Shown: positions 1-6,525, counted from the stretch's first letter. The stretch: 64,000 nt of DNA from Halobacteria archaeon AArc-dxtr1 (GCA_025517425.1 JAOPJY010000003.1:19367-83366), one strand, 5' to 3'. A program made the numbers and translations. Notes: generated by a model from the letters alone, not told the origin.

Positions 1-1
1 T

Positions 2-73
2 GACGATACCGAGAGCAATGACGATACCGAGAGCAATGACGATACCGAGAGCAATGACGATACCGAGAGCAAT
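2..73 (+). repeat. 18-bp tandem repeat, four copies, in frame
   Basis: The unit gacgataccgagagcaat occurs four times without mismatch (2-19, 20-37, 38-55, 56-73) and is followed by a degenerate copy. It may continue to the left of the window. The unit is six codons long, so copy-number change keeps the frame and only alters the length of the acidic DDTESN linker. Confidence 0.9.
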
Positions 74-661
74 AGCGAGTATGAGCAATGTCCCTTATCT
101 ATTGTTGAGGTTTCAGCCTTGCCGGCTCCCGCCCGCGAAGAAGTAACCACTGCAATTGAGGGTGGTGAGTACGAGACTCGCAATGGCCTGACTCTTCCCG
201 AGGTAATCGACGTTGACGAATCGTATCTCTGGTATCGGAACGAGGACGAAAGCACGTATTTTGATCCAGAGGTTGAACAAGGATCGACAGAATCACAACT
301 TCAGCTTGTAGAAACGTACCCCTCATCTGGCGTCGAGGTACATTTGCTTAATGGGGTTGATGACGGTATGCAGTTTGACGTCCGTATCGAACACGTTGAC
401 CTCGACGATGTCTCCATCGAAGAAACGGTGGAAGGAAGCTCAGATGAGAGAACCAATTTCGGCTTTGGTTACCGAGGGACCTATCGTGTCACAGTCGAGG
501 GAGAGGAAGTGTCTAACGTGGTTGAACACGAGTTCTTAGAGGAAAACTGGGTCGTTATTACTGAGGAAGGTAGTGTGGAGGTCACTACTGGGTGGGATGT
601 CGGTCAATCATTGTGCGGATGGGATGATGACGGTGAAGTCACAGTCCGCTGGCCACAGTGA
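2..661 (+). CDS. 3' part of an acidic secreted-type haloarchaeal protein (partial)
   Basis: The reading frame is open from the left window edge to a TGA at 659-661, so the N-terminus lies outside. The visible part begins with four copies of the hexapeptide DDTESN, a low-complexity acidic linker, and continues into an apparently globular all-beta domain rich in Asp, Glu, Thr and Val. The order, acidic spacer then beta-rich domain, is common in haloarchaeal lipoproteins, where the spacer follows the lipobox. That the missing N-terminus carries a signal peptide is inference. I do not recognise a named domain. An internal TTG at 119 could only give a shorter product and is unlikely, because codon use and frame are continuous before it. 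Confidence 0.75.
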   Translation, partial: DDTESNDDTESNDDTESNDDTESNSEYEQCPLSIVEVSALPAPAREEVTTAIEGGEYETRNGLTLPEVIDVDESYLWYRNEDESTYFDPEVEQGSTESQLQLVETYPSSGVEVHLLNGVDDGMQFDVRIEHVDLDDVSIEETVEGSSDERTNFGFGYRGTYRVTVEGEEVSNVVEHEFLEENWVVITEEGSVEVTTGWDVGQSLCGWDDDGEVTVRWPQ

Positions 662-852
662 TGAGTTCATACTTATTGACCGCCACTTCTGCAAATCGGG
701 TCAAGTCTCGTGCCACATTCGCGCCTTATATTCAGCACAATCCTTCGAACATATATGGGCGCTAAGACACTGTCAAGTGTTCAATAAGCACACGTATTTA
801 TCGCGCGTTCCGCTTAAGACCAGTCTGCAAATAAAGGGCAACCAGACGTCCG
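662..852. other. Intergenic, AT-richer, no gene seen
   Basis: This stretch separates a plus-strand gene end from a minus-strand gene end. It is visibly AT-richer than its surroundings. I see no RNA gene and no reading frame with haloarchaeal codon use. As a convergent junction it probably only holds transcript ends. Confidence 0.5.
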
Positions 853-1344
853 CTACTTTTGCTCACGGAACTTCCACTGTTCCGGATCCGCACACGGCGG
901 CTTGACGAACCAGTGACGCCAGCGATTCGCCGCCTGGCCGGTGAGATCGACCGGCATCGGCCCGTGTGCGATAAATCCCTGTTGGCGGAGTGGGATGAGC
1001 GCGTCCGAGAGTTCGCCCTTGCTCACCTGGCGCGTCTCCTGGGCAATACTGCTCGCGTGGCGGCGCTGGTAGATCTTCAGGTCGTCCGTCGCGTACTTCA
1101 GACACGCCTCGTACAGCTCGCGAAGCTGCGGGTTACTCGGGTAGTACCCCTCCTCTTCGCCCTCGACGTCGACAGCGCCGTACTCGGAGACGACGCTTTT
1201 CATCTGGTTCTCGATGACGTCGGTCATCGTTTCCCCAGCAGCCTCGCAGGCGCTTTTGAAGTCGTCTTTGAGCTTGCTGTCGACTTTCGCGCTGAGGCGC
1301 GTCTGCCCGGCGCTACTGTAGCCGTCGGCACCCATCCGACTCAT
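853..1344 (-). CDS. Hypothetical protein with ribbon-helix-helix-like N-terminus
   Basis: A 163-residue protein. Residues about 14-50 (QTRLSAKVDSKLKDDFKSA, then a helix ending near MTDVIENQMK) have the strand-helix-helix pattern of CopG/Arc-type DNA-binding proteins, where the strand pairs in a dimer. The remainder is helical and includes a segment near residues 95-125 that looks like a winged-helix core. It follows the 41-residue zinc protein with three bases between the two genes, so the genes are probably translated together. Such small regulators are typical of integrated plasmids and proviruses. A DNA-binding role is inferred from the N-terminus only. Confidence 0.7.
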   Translation of the reverse strand: MSRMGADGYSSAGQTRLSAKVDSKLKDDFKSACEAAGETMTDVIENQMKSVVSEYGAVDVEGEEEGYYPSNPQLRELYEACLKYATDDLKIYQRRHASSIAQETRQVSKGELSDALIPLRQQGFIAHGPMPVDLTGQAANRWRHWFVKPPCADPEQWKFREQK

Positions 1345-1347
1345 CGG

Positions 1348-1473
1348 TCACCTCGCGAGCGTCGTCTTCGCGCTCCCGCAGTATGGGCACCGTCGGAACT
1401 CGTACGTCCCGTAGTCGTTCTCGACGTCGACGACGAACTGCTGCCCACAGGTGTGGCACTGATAGTCGGGCAT
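1348..1473 (-). CDS. 41-residue zinc-ribbon microprotein
   Basis: The minus strand encodes a 41-residue protein beginning MPDYQCHTCGQQF and carrying CHTC near the N-terminus and CPYC near residue 30. This is a complete two-knuckle zinc ribbon with about 20 residues between the knuckles. The start ATG has a GAGGGAGC purine tract just upstream. The stop lies three bases before the start of the ribbon-helix-helix gene, inside a minus-strand cluster. Haloarchaea have many such microproteins, mostly of unknown function. Binding of nucleic acid or of a protein partner is possible but not shown. Confidence 0.7.
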   Translation of the reverse strand: MPDYQCHTCGQQFVVDVENDYGTYEFRRCPYCGSAKTTLAR

Positions 1474-1693
1474 GCTCCCTCACATCTAGTAGTGGCTGCC
1501 TCCACTTCTCGTTCACTCCCGTGCCGTCTTGGTTGATCACTGCCAGCCGTGTACACAGATTCGGGGGTAAATGACCCCGCTGTGTACACGGATGAACACG
1601 CAGACGGGGCGGCGATAGACAGTTTAGCCACACGCCCCCTGGGGGGTGTACTGAGCGGCTTATCGCGCGGGTGCCCGCTCGTACGCGGGGCGC
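1474..1693. other. Gap within the zinc-protein cluster
   Basis: The gap lies between the SWIM-type gene and the 41-residue zinc gene and contains the inverted repeat described separately. A minus-strand ATG at 1697 overlaps the SWIM stop codon (ATGA) and opens a 118-codon frame down to 1341. That frame runs through the whole zinc gene in another phase and becomes Ser/Arg low complexity. I do not call it a gene, though a short peptide from this ATG cannot be excluded. Confidence 0.4.
1547..1591. promoter_or_regulatory. Perfect 12-bp inverted repeat, candidate operator or replication/recombination site
   Basis: The arms CCGTGTACACAG (1547-1558) and CTGTGTACACGG (1580-1591) are exact reverse complements. 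Between them lies a smaller nested pair, CGGGG (1562-1566) and CCCCG (1575-1579). The core TGTACA of each arm is itself palindromic, so the site could bind two dimers. It sits in the only gap of an otherwise close-packed minus-strand cluster. Confidence 0.6.
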
Positions 1694-2119
1694 TCATGGC
1701 CGCACCTCCTGTTCGGTCCGGTGAGCGCACTCGATCGCTGGATCGTGTCGATCTCCGTCGAGTGCCTCGCCTGTGGCGTGGTGCATCTCGTGTTCGGCAG
1801 CTGGGCCGCCGTCGGTTTCCTCGACGTCGATCACCCCGATGAAGTCGGCTTTGCGGAGCGTACAGAGGTGGGCACACGGCCCGTCGTGGTACTGCCAGCC
1901 TTTGCAGTCGCAGCGGCCGATGTACTCGCCGTTCTCGATCCCGAGGGCGCAGTAGTGGACGTCTGCGCCGCCGCGAAGGGTGACTTTGTAGCCGTATCGA
2001 CCGAACTTCTCGAGTAGAGCGTCGGCTGGGTGTGCGCGAATCCACGAGTCGGTGTTGGTGTCGCGCTGCTCGAGGAAGTCGAGGGGTTCGCCGTCGGTAG
2101 ATTGTGGGAAGGCGCTCAT
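1694..2119 (-). CDS. SWIM zinc-finger domain protein
   Basis: A 141-residue protein. Residues about 68-86 contain CDCKGWQYHDGPCAHL, which matches the SWIM pattern CxC-x(n)-CxH, a zinc-binding fold used for DNA or protein interactions. In haloarchaea, short stand-alone SWIM proteins are frequent in plasmids, proviruses and integrated elements. The start ATG overlaps the stop of the upstream 40-residue zinc protein by four bases (ATGA), which indicates translational coupling. The C-terminal 50 residues are acidic and histidine-rich. The partner is unknown. Confidence 0.8.
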   Translation of the reverse strand: MSAFPQSTDGEPLDFLEQRDTNTDSWIRAHPADALLEKFGRYGYKVTLRGGADVHYCALGIENGEYIGRCDCKGWQYHDGPCAHLCTLRKADFIGVIDVEETDGGPAAEHEMHHATGEALDGDRHDPAIECAHRTEQEVRP

Positions 2120-2238
2120 GAGCGGCGGGGCACCTCCGATACGGGGTGGGGGCCTTGCTCACAGACGCGCTGGGGGATGCCCCCTCGCGACGATACAGTT
2201 ATCATCTTCCCGCCACAATGTGGGCAATAACGTCTCAC
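2116..2238 (-). CDS. 40-residue zinc-knuckle microprotein, GTG start
   Basis: This minus-strand frame begins VRRYCPHCGGKM and has one strong CPHC knuckle; a later single Cys (VCEQ) could complete the site. The GTG start at 2238 is supported by a GGAGGT Shine-Dalgarno sequence eight bases upstream, rare enough in this genome to be informative. The TGA overlaps the ATG of the SWIM gene. It is apparently the first gene of a coupled cluster of at least four short genes. Confidence 0.65.
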   Translation of the reverse strand: MRRYCPHCGGKMITVSSRGGIPQRVCEQGPHPVSEVPRRS

Positions 2239-2627
2239 GTCGCGACACCTCCGCTCTCTTCGGGTTTGACACGACGGCGTTTTTCAGTTGCCCGCCCGGC
2301 GAGTCCACTCGAAATTTTCTGCCGTGGTCAGGGATCGTGATCACGAGGATTGGACGTTGGCTCGACCAGACTTGCCTAGAGTAACGATCTCGGCCGCACT
2401 CGCAGTAGCTGTGGAAGCCGGAATTGGCGCCGCTGGGTTGGAGATACCCCTATCCGCGGGTGAACACGGAGTGTGCTCCCTGGGAGTTCCTCGAGCAGTG
2501 CACCCCAACGACCGATGCTCAGTAGAGAAATCGGCATCTCCACCTCCTTTTTCTCACAGACGCGACAGGAGATTACCTGTACAATTTGGTGTAAGGATGA
2601 TATACAGGGGAGAAGTTACACCCTTAC
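2239..2627. other. Region between divergent units with zinc-finger-like remnants
   Basis: No intact gene is seen. On the minus strand a frame around 2510-2590 encodes SCRVCEKKEVEMPISLL, with AGGAGGTG just before an internal ATG. A second frame around 2350-2420 encodes SYCECGRDRYSRQVW. The two are separated by a frame change and a TAG codon. They look like the two halves of one frameshifted zinc-binding protein, but this is a visual guess. The right end (2599-2605) holds the promoter of the HalOD1 gene. Confidence 0.35.
2599..2605 (+). promoter_or_regulatory. TATA-like box of the interrupted HalOD1 gene
   Basis: GATATAC lies 22-28 nt before the ATG at 2628, the usual archaeal distance from TATA box to transcript start for a leaderless mRNA. 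Confidence 0.5.
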
Positions 2628-2813
2628 ATGGACTTTCTGAATCGGCAAGAGATAGCCACGGATGGCGGCTCGGCGATTTTCGTCGAAGAAGGTCCGAGCG
2701 AAACCACGGCACAGGCGGTGCTTCGTGGAATTGCTGTCCTCACTGACGTCCCAGAGCGCAATATGGATCCGCTATACGACAGTGTCGACCCAGAGTCAGT
2801 GAACTACCCTACC

Positions 2814-4175
2814 CTACTCGCTCACGGCTGACGCCGTTCGCTCGTTGAGGGTAGGGCTTCCTGCTTCCACGACGCGCTTTGCAGACACGGAATCGGTGTC
2901 CGTAGGGAGCGCAGTCTCCACAGGCGTTCGAAAATCGCTGTGCGATTTTCGCAGCCCATCAGAATCGCTGTGCGATTCTGAGGACGTTGATTCGGAGTGT
3001 CCCACTCCTATATCTTCGAGGCCGCGAGAAAGGATGTTCCACGCCGCGTTCGCGTCCCTGTCCGCCTCAAACCCACAGGCAGGACAAGAGTGTTCACGAA
3101 CCCACAACGGCTTATCTGTCGAAACGCCACAGGACGCACACTCTTTCGTCGTTCCTCTCGGGTTGACCGCCACGAAATGCGTCCCTTCACGCTTACACTT
3201 GTATTCGAGCAACGACAGAAACGTTCGCCACGCCGCCGACGCCCTGTTGCGGCTGTTCGATGGCGATTCCATCATCCCCTTCACGTTCAGATCTTCGACC
3301 GCCACGAAGTCGTACTCCCGAGCGTAGTAGTTCGAGAGTTTGTGCAAGAAGTCGCGGCGCTTACGTCGGAGGTCGGCGTGACACTCTGCGACACGACGCC
3401 GTTGTTTCTCGTAGTTGGCAGACCCGTGTTGCTTCCGCGAGAGCTTCCGTTGCTCGCGCTCCAGTCGCTCCCGTTCGTCGGAGAGGTCGAGCGACCCAAC
3501 GGCGGTCCCGTCGGTGTCGTGTGCGTACTTGAGAATCCCCACGTCGATACCGACACACCGCTCGGGATTCTCAGGCGGTTCGGGCGGTTCACGGTCCATT
3601 TCGACGCCGAACGTGGCGAACCACTCGCCCGTCGGCTCCTTCTTGACCGTGACCTGTTTGAGCGCCGCATCGTCCTCAGAAATCGGAGATTTCTGATGGG
3701 CTGCACGAGAGCTGTCGCTCTCGTGAACGTCGGGGATGGCGCGGTGGAGGCGAACCGGTATGTCCGCGAGTTTCGAGAGTGACAGCACAGTCTGACCGCC
3801 CTTCTTGTCGAGCTTGAAGCCAGACTGGCTGTACGTGAAACTGCGGAACTCCCGTGGCGGTTTCCACTTGAGTTGACCGACGCCGTAACCGTTCTCCTTG
3901 AGTTTGGAGAGGCTGTTGAGGTTATCGAACAGCCGTTCTACAACAGTTTGGAGAACCTTCGAATACACGTCCGAGAGACCGTCCCACCATTTCTTAAGAT
4001 CGGGGAGTTCCGACCGAAGTGTAGTCATCGACGGCAGTTCGCCGTGTTCGTCTTGGTACTCGTTGAGCCGATAGAGCGTGTGGTTGTACAGTTGCCTACA
4101 AATATCGCGGTGACGGTCCAACTCCTCTCGGTGGACGTCGGACGGCTTGAGGCGGTATTTGTAGGCGTAGTACAT
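2814..4175 (-). CDS. tnpB: RNA-guided endonuclease TnpB
   Basis: A 453-residue TnpB. The N-terminal helical region is followed by the RuvC core: GIDVG (D211), VAVEDLN (E294) and DRDANAA (D372/D374). A zinc ribbon lies between the last two (C346, C349, C364, C367). All catalytic residues are present, so the protein may be active. TnpB proteins cut DNA guided by an RNA from the element's right end and help keep the element in place. Residues about 149-168 and 397-417 look like foreign inserts, each coded by a twin-hairpin cassette, so the protein is longer than usual. The start lies three bases after the stop of the upstream 39-residue gene. Confidence 0.93.
   Translation of the reverse strand: MYYAYKYRLKPSDVHREELDRHRDICRQLYNHTLYRLNEYQDEHGELPSMTTLRSELPDLKKWWDGLSDVYSKVLQTVVERLFDNLNSLSKLKENGYGVGQLKWKPPREFRSFTYSQSGFKLDKKGGQTVLSLSKLADIPVRLHRAIPDVHESDSSRAAHQKSPISEDDAALKQVTVKKEPTGEWFATFGVEMDREPPEPPENPERCVGIDVGILKYAHDTDGTAVGSLDLSDERERLEREQRKLSRKQHGSANYEKQRRRVAECHADLRRKRRDFLHKLSNYYAREYDFVAVEDLNVKGMMESPSNSRNRASAAWRTFLSLLEYKCKREGTHFVAVNPRGTTKECASCGVSTDKPLWVREHSCPACGFEADRDANAAWNILSRGLEDIGVGHSESTSSESHSDSDGLRKSHSDFRTPVETALPTDTDSVSAKRVVEAGSPTLNERTASAVSE
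2924..2986 (-). repeat. Twin-hairpin cassette, copy C (inside tnpB)
   Basis: Read on the minus strand the order is GTCCT, hairpin 1 (CAGAATCG/CGATTCTG, 8 bp), linker ATGGGCTG, hairpin 2 (CGAAAATCG/CGATTTTCG, 9 bp), AACG. It encodes about 20 residues (SSESHSDSDGLRKSHSDF) between segments of TnpB that would otherwise be adjacent. Confidence 0.8.
3672..3729 (+). repeat. Twin-hairpin cassette, copy A (inside tnpB)
   Basis: On the plus strand: GTCCT, hairpin 1 (CAGAAATC/GATTTCTG), linker ATGGGCTG, hairpin 2 (CACGAGAGC/GCTCTCGTG), AACG. Linkers are identical to copy C but the stem sequences differ, and orientation relative to tnpB is opposite. It adds about 20 residues (VHESDSSRAAHQKSPISE) within TnpB without a stop or frameshift. 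Confidence 0.8.
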
Positions 4176-4178
4176 ACG

Positions 4179-4298
4179 CTACTCTCGTTCTTCAATTAGT
4201 TCGTCCAGTTGCTCACGGATGAACGACGAGAGGTTGAGGTGGTTGTCCTCTATCCACTCGTCTTGGTCCTCTCGGATGGTGATTGTCTTCCGCTTCAC
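4179..4298 (-). CDS. 39-residue ribbon-helix-helix-like protein upstream of tnpB
   Basis: The protein begins VKRKTITIREDQDEWI and ends REQLDELIEERE. The short basic strand followed by two helices is the CopG/Arc pattern. The GTG at 4298 is chosen because the family-like KRKTITIR strand begins directly there; upstream codons run into palindromic, non-conserved DNA. The gene ends three bases before tnpB, so the two are probably cotranscribed. Similar small proteins precede tnpB in many haloarchaeal IS1341-type elements. A role in regulating the element is inferred. Confidence 0.7.
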   Translation of the reverse strand: MKRKTITIREDQDEWIEDNHLNLSSFIREQLDELIEERE

Positions 4299-4386
4299 TG
4301 TGATGCACACTATACACGTTACACGTATAGCATCTTCGATTGCGTGGGCCTGTGGGCTGAGCGTCGAACGTGTTTGAAAACTGTGC

Positions 4387-4503
4387 GGCGTTGACGAGAC
4401 GCCTTGCGTCTCGTTCGCACACCAGAAACCTCCGATTTCTGGGGACGTCCTCAGAAACGCGAGCGTTTCTGATGGGCTGCACAAGAGCTTGCTCTTGTGA
4501 ACG
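4387..4503. repeat. Twin-hairpin cassettes B and D, head to head upstream of tnpB
   Basis: Copy B (4447-4503, plus) is GTCCT, stem CAGAAACGC/GCGTTTCTG, linker ATGGGCTG, stem CACAAGAGC/GCTCTTGTG, AACG. Copy D (about 4387-4446, minus) has stems ACGAGACGC/GCGTCTCGT and CCAGAAA/TTTCTGG with a diverged linker. The two meet at the palindrome GGACGTCC. They lie in the left part of the insertion element, upstream of its two genes. Confidence 0.7.
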
Positions 4504-4848
4504 CTGTATCCCCTCCCTACTGCGCTACTCATTCACTCCGCTCGTTGCGTTGCTCCTTGAGGAAGGGGGCTTAGCGCCTCAATTCAGCTAAACAGACTAA
4601 TGGACCACTCACAGCGGCACTCGACCGATCTCTCTATCGAATTCACTCACGAGGGGTGTACAATTCGGCTCGACGGTCACGAGAGGATAACAATCACGGA
4701 GTCGTCGTCCGGTTACGGTTGACGATCGATCCCCGTCGATCCAGATACTACCGTCGAAACCGAGTGAGCCGACCCAGCGCGGCGACGGCAGGCAGTCCGC
4801 TCACCAGAGTCCATTTACACCTCCCACTCGTGTGGAGGTCGCCATACG

Positions 4849-4856
4849 CTTTTACC
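4849..4856 (+). promoter_or_regulatory. TATA-like box of the universal stress protein gene
   Basis: CTTTTACC lies 23-30 nt before the ATG at 4879, consistent with a leaderless or nearly leaderless transcript. Confidence 0.45.
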
Positions 4857-4878
4857 ACGACCGCCCCTCAGTACGGGT

Positions 4879-5304
4879 ATGCCACCGCACGTACTGCTTC
4901 CGGTCGATGGCTCCGAGAGCGCACAGGAAGCGATCGAGTTCGCAGCGGCGTCGGTCGACGCGAGCGCATTCACACTTATCCACGTAGTTACCCCGACGCA
5001 GGGCGTCGAAGGGAATTACTACGGAGTGGATCTGCACGAGCAGGCCGTCGAACGCGGGGAGCAACTGTGCGAGGACGCTCACGACGAACTCGCAAACGCC
5101 CTCGACACCGACGACGTAGCCATCGACACGACGGTCGAGACCGGGCGGCCCGCGCCAACGATCGTCGCGTACGCAGCCGACAACGACGTCGACCACATCG
5201 TCATGGGGAGCACAGGACGTTCTGGCCTCTCGCGAGTGTTACTCGGGAGTGTCGCCGAAACCGTCGTCAGGCGGGCGACCGTCCCCGTCACCGTTGTTCG
5301 ATAA
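4879..5304 (+). CDS. Universal stress protein, UspA family
   Basis: A 141-residue single-domain Usp. It begins HVLLPVDGSESAQEAIEFA, the usual first strand with the nucleotide-contacting Asp, and ends with GSTGRSGLSRVLLGSVAE, the G-x2-G-x9-GS/T ATP-binding signature. It is therefore of the ATP-binding subtype. Length is normal. Usp proteins are cytoplasmic dimers induced by stress; haloarchaea carry many copies. It stands alone, with its own TATA-like box just upstream and the disrupted HalOD1 gene before it. Confidence 0.93.
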   Translation: MPPHVLLPVDGSESAQEAIEFAAASVDASAFTLIHVVTPTQGVEGNYYGVDLHEQAVERGEQLCEDAHDELANALDTDDVAIDTTVETGRPAPTIVAYAADNDVDHIVMGSTGRSGLSRVLLGSVAETVVRRATVPVTVVR

Positions 5305-5441
5305 CCACCGACTCGGACGATGAACGAGCCCCAGTCCCTCCCATCGTGTCCGAGCGCCGAGTCTGTGCGCAGAACTGAGCCGCCCGTAGCTACCCACCAG
5401 TCGCCAGCGGGGGCCGACACTATCGCCGAGTCACTCCCGAG

Positions 5442-6155
5442 ATGAGCGCCAGTACGGATCCCGACCGGCGCAAACCGATCTCGTTCGATCCGCCAGCAGT
5501 CGGGCTCGCGGCGCTTCCGACCCGGCTGGCACTGGCGACGCGTTCGATGAGCGGGCGGTCGTGGGCGGTGCTGTTCGTCGTCGTCCCGGTCGGGCTGCTC
5601 GGTGCCAGCCTCTGGATCACGCCTCGCGTTGCGAACGGACTCGTGGGACTCAGTGGCTTTCTCGCACTCACGCTGTGGGCGACGGGGTACTACAACTACG
5701 GCCGGGCGCGGGTTCGAATCAATCCTAGCCGCGGGACGCTGATCGCGGTTCTGGGAAATGCCGACGGGCTGGAGCGAACCGTCGACCTCGGTCGAGTCGA
5801 GTCAGTGTCCGTCGAGCGGGGCGGTGCGGTCGCGCTCCTCCGAGTCGACGACCACTCTTTCGCGTGGATCGAGCGGGTCGTGATCCCGGATCCCGTTGCG
5901 ATTTCCGAGCGACAACTGCCGTCCGCTCGCGACGCACTCCAAGTGGCGGGCGTCTCCGTCTCAGATCCGAACCCGGTCGCCGGTCGACGGTCGCGCTCGG
6001 CGACGGTTCGGCTCGTCGTCACGCCACTCGTCCTCGTCGGCGTTCCGCTCGCTGCCCTCGTCGCGTTCGGACGGTCGGTTCTGCTTACGAACGGCGCGGT
6101 GATCGTACTCGTCCTGGCGGTGGGTGCAATCGGGTGGGAACTGCGCGCCAGATGA
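5442..6155 (+). CDS. Haloarchaeal membrane protein, function unknown
   Basis: A 237-residue protein. Residues about 40-60 and 66-84 are two hydrophobic segments, followed by a soluble beta-rich stretch of about 90 residues (ARVRINPSRGTLIAVLG onward). Two further membrane segments form the C-terminal 50 residues. The layout, two helices, a PH-like beta domain, then two helices, resembles bacterial YdbS/PH-type membrane proteins in outline only. I do not recognise a specific family. It is followed by a small zinc microprotein gene in the same direction. Confidence 0.7.
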   Translation: MSASTDPDRRKPISFDPPAVGLAALPTRLALATRSMSGRSWAVLFVVVPVGLLGASLWITPRVANGLVGLSGFLALTLWATGYYNYGRARVRINPSRGTLIAVLGNADGLERTVDLGRVESVSVERGGAVALLRVDDHSFAWIERVVIPDPVAISERQLPSARDALQVAGVSVSDPNPVAGRRSRSATVRLVVTPLVLVGVPLAALVAFGRSVLLTNGAVIVLVLAVGAIGWELRAR

Positions 6156-6345
6156 TGCGATAACCGATTCCAGTTTTGAGTGTCGGCTTCCGGTATATGA
6201 TCGCTATCCTCTCGTCTCGGCAGTACGACGATCGCCCGTACCAGAGAACCCGTGGTAGCGTGAATCGCTTGCTTCTACGCTCGATTCTGACCGCCGTCGA
6301 ACGGATCGTACCAAAATAAATAGGCAGAGCGTTTAAGACAATCCG

Positions 6346-6525
6346 ATGGGAGAGGATGGCGACAGCGGACGAATCCTCGCATCGTGTGACGAGTGTGGGG
6401 CGGTATACGCCGCGGTCGAACTCGCTGACGGCTCGATTCTGCCGATCGGCTCTCGATCTGGATGCCGGTGTGGGGCGGGCTCGTTTTCCCGCGTCGAGGG
6501 CGTGAACGGAGACGATCCGTTGTAG
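6346..6525 (+). CDS. 59-residue zinc-ribbon microprotein (paralogue of the one at 63518-63700)
   Basis: The frame encodes MGEDGDSGRILASCDECGAV, then ILPIGS and GCRCGAGSF. Cys pairs CDEC and CRC form one zinc site. A close relative is on the minus strand at 63518-63700 with the same spacing of Cys residues, the same ILPIGS motif and the same 13 residues before the first Cys, which supports both starts. An AT-rich tract (ccaaaataaataggc, 6310-6324) lies about 25 nt upstream and suits a leaderless transcript. Function is unknown. Confidence 0.75.
   Translation: MGEDGDSGRILASCDECGAVYAAVELADGSILPIGSRSGCRCGAGSFSRVEGVNGDDPL

Larger units (their letters stand above)
2805..4593 (-). mobile_element. 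IS200/IS605-group (IS1341-type) element: tnpB plus small upstream gene, no tnpA
   Basis: The ends follow from the split HalOD1 gene. AAC (GTT on the minus strand) is present at both junctions (2802-2804 and 4591-4593), so the exact edge is ambiguous by three bases. There is no longer target duplication, as expected for this group. The right end, just behind tnpB, has a perfect 8-bp stem CCCTACCC/GGGTAGGG (2807-2814 with 2849-2856). The left end has TTGAGG/CCTCAA (4557-4562 with 4577-4582). No Y1 transposase gene is present, so mobility would need TnpA from elsewhere. A guide (omega) RNA is expected from the 3' part of tnpB into the right end, as in known TnpB elements, but was not shown here. 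Confidence 0.85.
2628..4722 (+). pseudogene. HalOD1 output-domain protein split by a TnpB element
   Basis: Codons 2628-2804 encode MDFLNRQEIAT through DPLYDSVDPESVN, the first half of a HalOD1 domain (the DPLYDxVDPExL core is diagnostic). The second half resumes in frame at 4591-4722 as RLMDHSQRHS, then IEFTHEGCTIRLDGHERITI and a stop, the typical beta-strand end of the family. Joining the halves across the inserted 1.8 kb gives a normal-length protein of about 101 residues. HalOD1 is a small haloarchaeal domain often found alone or in signalling proteins; its output is unknown. The gene should be inactive unless the element excises. Confidence 0.85.

Noticed and set aside
2-73. Short direct repeats considered as a CRISPR array
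   Set aside because: The copies are contiguous without spacers and lie in a coding frame. No CRISPR array or cas gene is in the window.
1341-1697. 118-codon minus-strand frame starting in the SWIM stop codon
   Set aside because: The ATGA overlap is tempting, but the frame turns into Ser/Arg low complexity and runs out of phase through the whole zinc-ribbon gene.
2288-2746. Plus-strand frame of 152 codons overlapping the HalOD1 start
   Set aside because: Mixed basic composition with no conserved pattern; the HalOD1 frame in the same place has clear family motifs and a TATA-like box.
4656-5378. Arg-rich plus-strand open frame
   Set aside because: It is an out-of-phase reading of the universal stress protein gene and its upstream region.
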